Shown here: positions 1 through 9,300 of the stretch, piece by piece
How the letters are laid out: every line of letters starts with the position of its first letter
How positions within the stretch are numbered: position 1 is the stretch's first letter
Assembly (NCBI GenBank): GCA_008973525.1
Contig: WACJ01000132.1
Span: 620,001-684,000 of the forward strand
From: Stenopsyche tienmushanensis
Taxonomy: Eukaryota > Arthropoda > Insecta > Trichoptera > Stenopsychidae
Direction: 5' to 3'
Length of the DNA stretch: 64,000 nucleotides
Program-made: the position numbers and the translations under genes
Notes under the pieces: model-generated
The model's database searches: none
Seen by the model: only the letters and a program-made list of their open reading frames with translations
Told to the model about the DNA's origin: nothing

Positions 1-734
1 CAAATATCCACAAATTCCATTCCGTGCACGAGGATAATACATTTTCCACAGGTATTGTATTCGTCGAGAATAGACCGGATGCCTGAACGACTCGCACCGA
101 ATCCTTTCTTGTCCTGATAATGCGAATTATATATTGCATATAGGACGTATTGCAAAATAATAAATGCATATTATAATAATATTTCAAATTTGTGAGAAAA
201 GCTCCATTACATCGGTAGCAATTTACTCCCAGCGTCTGACGCTCCTAATAAATTAACTCGTAGCAAATTTTCCGCAGCGCTTAACTAACAACTTTTTCAA
301 TTTAAAACCAAGTATTAAAGCTCGTTATTTAGGTTTTAAAAATCGAAAGAATGTTTTCAACATCCACCCGTCAACGTCCGAAATGTTCAGTCTTTGATCT
401 TTGATCCTCTGAATCCTTCAGAGCGAAGTTTCTATTAAAGTTGTCAGTCATGGACGAGCAAAGTATTTAAAGTTAAAATCATGTGTTAGATCTGATATTT
501 TAATTGAAATTGCATTATCATACAATACAATCAAAAGCGATCCATTTTAGAGCTACAACAATACCCATCAACGGGTGCAAATTATACATTATCTCTCTGT
601 CTGTTCCATTTACATCTGACCTTTCATCAAATAAATTCAGCAAGATCATTCTTAAGAATCATTCAATTTAAATAATATACAATAATTTTAGCTCAATAAA
701 ATCACCTTCAACATTCTCCAAATTACCTCGTAAA
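1..734. other. AT-rich sequence, nothing recognised
   Basis: There is no frame of 60 codons or more, no RNA gene and no terminal repeat that I can see here. It is ordinary unique-looking AT-rich DNA running up to the LTR-like repeat that starts near 735. Confidence 0.6.
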
Positions 735-1000
735 TGACGGGGAGTCGCCGGTTGGCCTTGGATGCGGGAAGACGTCCATTTCGCAGCCAAATCCCTCTCT
801 TGTGCCGAATAAACTGTTACATAGAGAAGAGAGTATTTTCGTTCGACGCCCGTCCATCCTCATCCTTCTATCCGTGTGGCTGTACGTGATCCGATAGAAT
901 AACGGACCCGTACGCTAGAGCTATCATTCTGACGAGTGTGTGGGAGCGGGGAACCGCCCGGGGACTCTACCCCTAGGAGCGCCCCCTTTACCTACGTAAT
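735..1000 (+). repeat. Solo LTR-like copy, partial (LTR family A)
   Basis: This block aligns with four or five other copies in the window. It carries the family core GCGGGAAGACGTCC followed by CGCAGCC, then a polyadenylation-type GAATAAA near 807 and a CATAGAGAAGAGAG stretch. The GC-rich tail near 885-995 (GATCCGATAG, then GGACCCG, later GGAGCGCCCCC) matches the downstream half of the best copy at 44996-45376. The upstream end is missing relative to that copy. No internal retrotransposon coding sequence follows, so it is probably a solo or broken LTR. Confidence 0.6.
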
Positions 1001-1901
1001 AGAGGCATAGCTTGGCCAACTTGCTAATAATACCGAAAACTATTATGTAAACAGTAAATTTTAATTTCATGAATCTGGGCTATTTTAATTTCATTTTTTC
1101 AAGCTTTCCCTATGCATATTTTTGGTCTTATCAGAGAATTACTCCGAACTGTCCTAAATTTAAACTTCAACTTGTCTATGCTATCATTATTTGTAATTGA
1201 CAGGCGAAAACGAGATCGCGGGATTCCTAAAGCGCATTTTTTTCAAAAATAAACTGACTCCCCTTCTGACACCATTGTAATGGAGTCCACGCTAACCTCG
1301 AAGACGGAGTTTTAATTTTGAAATAGTTGTTACGCAAATCGTTTAAATTTAAATTAAACACTTATTCTACCGTCTTTCGTCCGTGGTTTGTCAAATCTAG
1401 GTCTGTGGGAACGCACTAAAAATAAAATGTTGCATACAAATGTTGATAAATTACAAGAAACCTAAGAAAGTGAAATAAAATTCATGACGATTTGTCGATT
1501 CAATTAAATACATTTTAACGTACGTCATATGAATAAGTATAATAATTTCCAGATCTCAAGATCTCAACCCCCATTCCTTCACCCCAATGCGTCATACTCT
1601 GATAAATTCATTGCGCCATGCCGGCACCTCGTGCGTAAGCTCAAAAAGTTCTTCATAACTGAGATTTAAGATCTCCCACCTTAACCTTTAACCCTTAACA
1701 CCCCCTCCTCTTTAAAAATCTTTGCGCTTTCAGCACGTCCCTTCCATTTATTACATCAGCACACCTTTATGCAATGTAATTGCATTGATATCCCACGAAT
1801 GACGATAAATATCCGAACAGAATTTTGGAGATTGGATTGTCCCATCAATATTTTTCCCAAAAAAAAACCCATTATTTTAATGTTGAATGAACGAATGCAT
1901 G
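1001..1901. other. AT-rich sequence, nothing recognised
   Basis: Between the LTR copy and the hAT element I find no coding frame, RNA gene or repeat terminus. The only simple-sequence feature is an A run near 1858-1867. Confidence 0.55.
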
Positions 1902-2510
1902 CAAAGGACTTGGGAATCCAATCCCGGTATCCCTGAGAGTTTTAGGTGCTCATGAATCCCGAGATTAGTAATACGTAATCCGGGAGATTAGGGATTACAT
2001 TTTTTATCTAACAGAAATCGTACACCTCATCAGCACCGCCGAAATCTGGACGCTTGGAAACAGTGACGTATCGACGTTTTTCAAATTGTTATATTAAATT
2101 TTCCCTACCGGTGATGTATTTACTACACATTGACTCCAATAATGGGAACATCGATATAAAATATAATAGATACGGGGTTCAGAATTTTTGTATTCCTCCG
2201 TAATATAATTATGAATCACATCAAAGTATTCATCTGCAGCGACGGAAATAAATAATTTGTCGGGAAATCGGGAATTTTGCGAGTTTTAGTCCGTGTCTCA
2301 GCAGAAAGGAATTTTAAGAGTCACATTGATGGTGTTATACAAAGATGTGCGATCATCAACTCGAACTAGCATTTAAATATCTGATGATGATACCTCCAAC
2401 GAGTGTGGAGGCTGAGCGTGAATTTTCAGCAGCAAGTTTTCTGGCTTCCAAAATCAGATCCAAATTCGCGATCGAAATTTTGGCTCGGGATTGGATTCCT
2501 TACAAAGGAC
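1902..2510 (+). mobile_element. Non-autonomous hAT element with perfect 8-bp target duplication
   Basis: The element itself runs 1910-2502 (593 bp). Its left end reads TTGGGAATCCAATCCCGG and its right end is the near inverted copy CGGGATTGGATTCCTTA. It is flanked on both sides by CAAAGGAC (1902-1909 and 2503-2510), an exact 8-bp direct repeat, which is the hAT hallmark. Inside are family-specific blocks (ACCGGTGATGTATTTACTAC near 2108, TCCGTAATATAATTA near 2198) shared with copies at 22052, 28343 and 48195. A remnant of the transposase C-terminus lies near the right end. Most of the transposase is gone, so it must have been mobilised in trans. Confidence 0.88.
2345..2473 (+). pseudogene. hAT transposase C-terminal dimerisation remnant
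   Basis: The translated segment includes LMMIPPTSVEAEREFSAAS and LASKIRS. This matches the hAT family C-terminal dimerisation region, whose usual pattern is a hydrophobic run, then P-x-S-x-x-x-E-R-x-F-S. Only about 43 residues look genuine. The reading frame runs on past the hAT terminal inverted repeat into flanking DNA to 2551, so that tail is not transposase. The catalytic RNase-H-like core and the N-terminal zinc finger are absent. A nearly identical remnant sits in the copy at 48.6 kb, where the same residues are better preserved. It is a relic of the parent transposase carried by a deletion derivative and not an active gene. Confidence 0.8.
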
Positions 2511-2580
2511 ACAATGAGTTTGATTTCATACTGGTACTTTTATTCAAATAAAAACGTTATATAGAATCAGCCCTGAATAT

Positions 2581-2678
2581 TTAACGCATTGGCGGACACA
2601 TTTGCATAATGTGTCAACAATTATTTTTTTTCATATAAAAATTGACACATAATGCAGACGTGTCCATCAAAGCGTTAA
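2581..2678. mobile_element. 90-bp palindromic MITE flanked by TTAA
   Basis: TTAA stands at 2581-2584 and 2675-2678. Between them the ends are inverted repeats: left CGCATTGGCGGACACATTTG, right the complement of CGCTTTGATGGACACGTCTG, each followed inward by an ATGTGTCAA arm. The middle is a short T-rich loop. TTAA flanks point to the piggyBac mobilisation route. A lone right half of a similar element lies at 17749-17777. Confidence 0.75.
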
Positions 2679-2731
2679 TGTAATAATTGAATTATTTTAA
2701 AATATTGATAATTAAAATGTTTAAAAAATTG

Positions 2732-2804
2732 CGCCCAACGTGGGGCTCGAACCCACGACCCTGAGATTAAGAGTCTCATGCTCTACCGACTGAGCTAGCC
2801 GGGC
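2732..2804 (-). tRNA. tRNA-Lys (anticodon CUU), copy 1
   Basis: The 73-nt cloverleaf reads 5' on the minus strand from GCCCGGCTAGCTCAGTCGG. It has a seven-pair acceptor stem (GCCCGGC with GTTGGGC, two G-U pairs), a D arm, an anticodon loop ACTCTTAATCT with CTT at the anticodon, a T arm GTGGGTTCGAGCCCCAC and discriminator G. Internal A and B boxes are intact. A T6 run follows the 3' end on the minus strand, a proper polymerase III terminator. The sequence is identical to three other copies in the window. It decodes AAG and has no intron. CCA is not encoded, as expected in eukaryotes. Confidence 0.96.
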
Positions 2805-2987
2805 TTGCACTCGGATGCAATAATTTTCCAATTTACACAGATTTTCCATCAATTTTCCCGTTTTAATCCGTTGTGATTGTTTTATTCATTGAATTGTATC
2901 GATGGACGCTATAATTGTTTATGACATCACACCCCAATGACAACGATAATCCGAACAAGTCCTCGATAGTATATTAGCGGTACGTAT

Positions 2988-3106
2988 TAACGGCTTTCGT
3001 ATAACGTTAACGGTCGCGTAAAATAGTTGTAAATAAAAGGCGCGATATAACGGCCGTTGAGTATTGTTGTATAACGGCGGACGCAGCGACACGTCGACGG
3101 CCGTTA
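2988..3106. promoter_or_regulatory. Cluster of six MYB-type YAACGG sites
   Basis: The sequence TAACGG occurs at 2988, 3008, 3048 and 3072, and its complement forms CCGTTG at 3054 and CCGTTA at 3101. That is six matches to the MYB recognition core (YAACKG) in about 120 bp of otherwise AT-rich DNA. The block also has several CpG-containing words and lies about 180 bp from tRNA-Lys copy 1. A cluster this dense suggests a MYB-responsive element or a short diverged tandem repeat. No target gene is identified. Confidence 0.4.
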
Positions 3107-3455
3107 TATGAATTATAGTCGTTAGAAAGCAGTGGTTGCTAATTTACGGCACCCGGGCTGGTAGTCGTGCGTACTTTCTCAAGATAAAAGGAGCGTCGTA
3201 AACTAGTTTAATGTTACATAATTCACCCCTCGTTTTAATGCCGTGAAAAACTTCCACAACATAATGGCTTCCTGTTAAACTACTTAAATTATTGTCGTGG
3301 AAAAATCGCCATCGTAAAAAATGAGCGCAAGTGTTCCGATGCTCAATTCGTACTTCAAATTGATGTAAGCACATTGGATGTTACAAAAAATGTATAATTA
3401 TATCAGCTCAGTTACGAGCAGATAAACCCACAGTTACAAAAAAAAAAAAATGCCT

Positions 3456-3892
3456 TTAACCCGTAAAGGGGGATGATCGCAAGGTTGCGATCGCATTCCA
3501 GTGATCCAAAAAGAACACTCTTGTATGTTGAACTTAGAGAGAAACAGAAATAGAGAATATTTATTCAACCCTAATGTTGAATGAGTTTTTGTCCAATTAT
3601 CATTTCATTGTAAAGCATAATTAAGTTGATTAGGAGAAATATGTTCAGTTTCAGAATCATTGTCGGAAAGGCTCGCATATATCGAGAGACTTATATGACT
3701 GATGATGAGTCAAATGAATCAATTTGTTGTGTATTGTTTATGTAAATAAATGCTCATGTGTGCTATCAACAGTGTTTATGTACAATAGATTATCTCACGC
3801 TGATAGGAGTTGACAGACCATAATCGTTATAAAGCGAATATGGCATCAACGACTACATCATTTTTAAATTTGCTTACTACTCAAAGGGTTAA
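3456..3892. mobile_element. TTAA-flanked piggyBac-like MITE, copy 1 (family T1)
   Basis: TTAA occurs at 3456-3459 and 3889-3892. The inner ends are CCCGTAAAGGGGGATGATCGC and, inverted, CCCTTTGAGTAGTAAGC, so the first bases are shared. Internal blocks shared with 31.2-31.6 kb are GTGTATTGTTTATGTAAA, CTATCAACAGTGTTTAT and ACGCTGATAGGAG. The left block GGATGATCGC is shared with the copy at 58164. At 429 bp with no coding capacity it is a non-autonomous element. Copy 1 is the only one with both ends visible. Confidence 0.72.
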
Positions 3893-6800
3893 TAAATGTT
3901 AGTATTTGGGTGAGCAAATGTGTCTTGAACGTCACGAAAAAAGAAAATCCGAGCGGTAGTTTATTCAGAATGATAAGGAAAATCGTTTATAGTCTCTCAG
4001 TCTCCATCGCATATATCATAGACACGTTACGCGCATGCGCCTCGTTGTCTCTACTATATGAATGTAGCATAAAGCAAGCACTAGATCAGTATCTTGCATA
4101 TTTTATTATATATTACACAAATATAGTTTCATCTTTTAGTTGACGAGTTCTGATTTAAACAAATAAGAAGCTAAGAAGTTTCTCTTATATCGTGTGAATA
4201 TCTCACGCAATTTCTTTTTTTAAATTTTTCGTCATTCAGGTAAGTTTTCAATGCCTTTGTGAAAAAGTGCCTGGTCAATTTGTTTCATACCCAGGCAAGG
4301 TAAATACACGATGTATTCTTAACTACTTTAGTGCGATTAACGACGCTTTAATGCGGTTAACGACGATCTAGTGCAAGTCCTGAAGAATACAAATCCCCTT
4401 ATGATCTGATTCTATGATCATCTTTGAGATTCCTATCACCGTTGTTTATCATTTTTATCCACCTATAACATCGATGATACATCAATTGCATTGATCCATA
4501 GCCATTAAAAATATCGTGTAATGAAGCAAAATAAATAAAAATATGTAAATTATCAAGTCTAACTTATCTAATGATGATAGTAACATAAATACATCCTGAA
4601 TAATGGCTTGATATTTACTGAATTTTGATTATTTTGGGGTCTTCCTGATATATTAGAGTCGAAGATCTCAAACAAATAAATGATTCTAAATTTTTGATTA
4701 TATATAGAAAATCAAAAAGGGCGATTTTAATTAATATAATTATTTGTTTGAATGTATAAACGTGGATAAAAATACTATGACTAACTATATTTTTAGCGAA
4801 ATTTAAATTCAAAAGGCAACATTGCGATTGTAATTTCGGTTTTTGAATTGCTTCATTTCAACAAAAACGCAGAAATTTAATAACTTATAAGCTTTAGAGA
4901 GATTAAACGGTTTAAATCGAGTTCTTTGGCATTTTCATCAACGAAAAATTCGACTTTTTACCCATTGGTACAACCTATTATCCAGGGATTAGAGGATAAA
5001 CTCTTTTTTTTAAGTTTAAAGCTTCTTTTCTTCCCTTTTCAGCTTTTTTCGTCGGTTTCAATATTAATACGTTTGGCTTTACAGACCACAGTGTTTATTT
5101 TTTTTAAAGAGCAACTGTTTGTTAATATAATTTCGATTCAAATGTGTATATTTTTCGCCGTGGCTGCGGCAAAACATTTAAGTTCAAACAAGCGACATAA
5201 ATTATTTGATGGTCCAGTTTAACGATACGACGTTGTTCTTCCTGTATTTATGTACTTTTAATATAAGCTTGACACAGTAGTGAAAAGGTTGACGACCAAA
5301 GCCCACAGTGTTCCCATTTTGACGGGTCGTAAACAAACGGTTTTACTGTTTAAATTAAAATCGTCCGCAATGCGAACGTTGAGATTGTCCGCCATGTCGT
5401 CGACTGTTAGGGCCAGTTGCGACATTGTCCTCAAAACAGTTCGGTTCGTCGTAAACCATTAATGCCGGTTATACAATCCGATTCAGGACATTGCAGGAGG
5501 AGTACTTTTGATCTTTTTACCAATAATCGCTTGGTTGGTTTAACCATCGAATAAAGTTTTCATTATTTTCACTTACTTTCGCCTTTTATGAGAGCGACTT
5601 GCTGCCAGGACTATAAACTGCAATACGGCCTTAAGAAGTGCAACTGTTGAGATTGCTGTATTTTTATTGAATAATCATTTATCCAATGAACTTATTAACT
5701 TTTTATAAGTAATGCATGTTTTTGAACCTTCCTCATCCTGCCCTGTTCAGTACCTTTTTATCAGGTTGAGTCATAAATAGTTGCCGGCGAAAAGAAGCCA
5801 TTGATTATTTAACAATTCAAATCGAGAAGTATAATTTTTGCATTTTATCAACTCAATATCAAACTTATTCAGACTAAATCTGAATCATCCAAATAAATTA
5901 ATAAATCGAAACATTTTCCTGTGATCTATATTTGAACCCGAGCCTTTATAATATCTAGGATCTAACTCATTATACTTAATCAATGCAAATATCCAAGACT
6001 GCTCTCTAAGTTTAGAGGATCTTAAGAGTTTTTTTAAAAAAATAGGAGCTAAAAAATATAAATAATATTTACGATTAAATTATGACCATCTTCCAAATTT
6101 CATCGCTTTTTTCCGACATACAATGAAATAACTGAGTTTTGCAGCATTAAAAGCGTTCTCACGGATATAAAATCTAACAGACGACATATAAAAAATTATA
6201 TATTTTCTTTTTTGACTTTGATAATATTAATATGCATTTTCACGTCAATTATATACTTTTGTATAGGCAAAAAAGTCATTTAAATTGAAAAAGAAAAATA
6301 CTTCGAAGCAAAAAAGTTATTAGAAAAACATCCACAAAATCAGATGTAATTTCAACGTATAACGCCGAAGATTCGAATACTAATAAGGCAAAAGTCTATT
6401 TAACATTATAAAATATCATTTTCACACCGGAAAAACTTTATTTTCAAAAAAAAAAAAATACTAATTTTCTGGTCCACATTAATTTGCATAAGTATTGGTT
6501 TTCTTTCAATTTTCGCAACTTTCAGATCTTGTATTAAAATTATGTATTGCGAAATATCTGCTGCATATTTATTATTTCAAAATAAATAATAATTATGTAT
6601 TTTCATAAGTAAAGTTGATTTTATGCATTGCTTTTTTCCGTTTGTTAACATATTTTTGCTCTTTGCCTGGTTTGATATTCTGTACTACTTTCCAAGATAT
6701 TTGTTGGCACATTTCTCAGCGGTTTATTCGCTTTTTTTCGTTCTCTAAAGACTAGCACTCTGTCTGTACTTGTATTTCTCTCTAATTCAATTTTCACACA

Positions 6801-8275
6801 GTGGAAATTGTTATCTAAAATCCTTGATGGTTCAAAAAATTCTTTTTTTTCTTAGTGTAAATTTCAAGTCGATGTAAATGAGAAACAGAGGTGGAAAGAA
6901 ACTTTAAACGCATTTCTCTCGAAACTACCTTTTTCAAGCATATGGAAGTGCTCCTACACGCCCTAGATGAGCATTCTTTATAAAATTTGACAAACACATG
7001 TATAATAAACGTCTCCATCGTATAGACTACAATTATTTAAAAATATTCAAAAGCGTTTATTTAATGAACAAAAAACTACAAAAAATGTTGATAAAAACAC
7101 AAACTTTTCTTCGATCGCTCACTATTTTTTTATTTTCCAATATTTTTTCTTGATTATAGTCTAAGTCATACATAATATTATACAAAGTAAAATTATGTTT
7201 AATTAATTTGTTGCAAATCACCTGTTCAGGGTATAGGACTTCCATGGTGAAGAATGTTATCGCTCGCGCACCGACATGCGTGGCTCCCCTCACTCCCACT
7301 ACCATACTTTGTCAAACTTATTATTAAATAAAAAAATATTATTATGTTCAATAAAGATCGCCTAGTCAACATACTAAATATCAACATTCTATGTTTAATA
7401 CTTTGTGCATAAAAAAATGTTTGAAAATTGATCACTTTGGGTAAAAACGTCCCTTAAAAAATAGGTTTCAATAATCGATGTATTTTTCATTATTGAAGCA
7501 ACCGATATAAAATTTCTTATTCTTTTTAGCACGTTAAGTATGTTTATTCTTCGCATTTATCACGCACAGAATAGAAATTTTATTAACAATGCTTTCCCTC
7601 CATTAGCCAAATATCCGGGCAAAGTGACCCACATAATAATAGATATCTGCGAACAATGATTCAGCACCAAAACACAGAGTCAGATAGAGCAGAAGAAGTG
7701 ATTGATTCTAATGCTACTTATAGCCCGAAAACAAACAAATAACCCCAACTGGGTCAACGGGCCAGCGCTTTGGAGACGAGAAGAATTTGAATTAACATTC
7801 ATTATATATAACCCCAGCACCGGCGATAATTGGGTCGTTCTGTGTCATTACATTTGTCGTGACGACTGGTTAAAAAACGAGGGCATCTAAACAAGCTATT
7901 AATCAGCCTGGAAAAATCAATCTTTGATCCCGACTACTGCTAGTGGGGAGGGCTCGATAATTGGAAAAAAAATGCGGAAAAGGCTAGGGTGAATTGGAAA
8001 ATTGCCAATGGAATTGATGCTACTTCGGGAACTTGAAATGTTTGCGAAACGCAGATTGATCTTTGGTTGTTCCATTTTTTTTTAACACGTCGGCCTTACG
8101 CATTGCCGTAAAACGTGATGTCGTTTATATGCATCGGGTTGGAATGAGCTTGGATTATTTAAAGCTTTGCAGCATTTCATTGCCTTCAATTGAACTTTCG
8201 ATTCTCAAAATAAGCGGAATGAATTTATTTCCTTCACAATTTTTTATGCAAAATTTTAGTTTCACAAAAAAATTG
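3893..8275. other. 4.4-kb stretch without recognised genes
   Basis: Open frames of 77 codons (3910-4143, +) and 98 codons (4926-5222, +) have AT-driven, Phe/Leu/Ile-rich compositions and no motif I know. A slightly GC-richer patch at 5275-5460 holds a 60-codon frame with no recognisable product. I see no tRNA, transposon terminus or tandem array. Confidence 0.5.
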
Positions 8276-8348
8276 CGCCCAACGTGGGGCTCGAACCCAC
8301 GACCCTGAGATTAAGAGTCTCATGCTCTACCGACTGAGCTAGCCGGGC
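8276..8348 (-). tRNA. tRNA-Lys (anticodon CUU), copy 2
   Basis: All 73 nt are identical to the other three copies, including the CTT anticodon, both internal promoter boxes and discriminator G. The 3' flank on the minus strand begins GCAATTTTTTT, a strong polymerase III terminator. Upstream and downstream flanks do not resemble those of the other copies beyond this GCAA plus T-run, so the gene was not duplicated here in a long block. Confidence 0.96.
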
Positions 8349-8664
8349 TTATGAAAGCTCTGTGAAATAAGCTGCATTCAAGCTTTCAAATCTATCGGAC
8401 AATAATATTATATTGAGTAGTACTAACATTATTTTGCATTCATTTTATTTTTAAAAATACCTTTTTAATGTGCCAAATCAATTATTAGACATAGATCTTC
8501 ATAGATGAATATGTTAAGGAAAAAAGCTTTCACGTTATTATTTCGCAATGTCTTTCATATGCAGCTAAACTAGAATATGGGTTATTTGAATTAAAATTTT
8601 AAGAGTAAGAAATGATCTATAAATAATTAATATTAATCGCCTCAATATATATGTCTATATACGC
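8349..8664. other. Spacer between tRNA-Lys copy 2 and a MITE
   Basis: About 315 bp of AT-rich DNA with nothing recognised. It separates the tRNA from the GCACAAAAAAAG-rich element, a spacing similar to that beside tRNA copy 3. Confidence 0.5.
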
Positions 8665-9300
8665 TTAAACCTTTTTTTGTGCGGTATATGCGGTCCGTGG
8701 AATATCGCACAAAAAGAAATTGCACAAAAAAAGCTCTATGATTTTCATAGAAAAAATCAGGATGTGTTACATGGGTTTTAAAAACCGCACAAATTTGAAA
8801 CAGCTATATAAAATCGCACAAAAAAAGTTAATAAAAAATGAAAACAATAAGGCAATTAAAAAAGGGTTATATAGAAAAGATTCGTACCCGGTTAAAAGTA
8901 AATTAATTTATTAAAACTTGAGATGTCATTTCAACCGTGTTAAAAAAAATAGTTTCGAGAAAACGCGTTAAAAGATTTCATTGTGGTAGGACCGGCCAAG
9001 TTGCCGCGCCACTAAAATAGCTATAACTCCGTTAGTAGTTGGAATTTTGGAAATTCCTTTGAAGAACGTATTTTTAAAAGTCGAAACATTGAAAAAATAC
9101 AAAAAAAACGAAATCAATTTTTTCAAAAATGTATACTTTTATACCTATTTTTTCCAAATTTCGGTTAGTGTTGATAATTTATTTCCTATTTTATCCAAAA
9201 TACCTCGATAATTACTCTTAACAAAATAAAAAAATGCTTCAAACATAAAACCGCATAACTTCGAAATCGCACAAAAAAAGTCGCACAAAAAAAGATTTGA
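8665..9300 (+). mobile_element. GCACAAAAAAAG-rich MITE, copy 1 (family P1)
   Basis: The left end TTAAACCTTTTTTTGTGCGG and right end GCACAAAAAAAGATTTGA are inverted repeats. The word GCACAAAAA recurs several times inside, mostly near the ends (for example near 8707, 8721, 8815, 9268 and 9283), as subterminal transposase-binding repeats often do. Inner blocks such as GTAGGACCGG and AACGCGTTAAAAGATTTC match the copy at 58.6-59.35 kb on the other strand, and AAAACCGCATAACTTCGAAA matches the copy at 18.0-18.8 kb. There is no transposase frame. The ends and T/A-rich termini suggest Tc1/mariner/pogo-type mobilisation, but the superfamily is not settled. Confidence 0.7.

Noticed and set aside
5925..5950. 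Possible polymerase III B box (CTCGGGTTCAAATATAG on the minus strand)
   Set aside because: The last two conserved C positions of the box are missing and no A box or cloverleaf can be drawn upstream.
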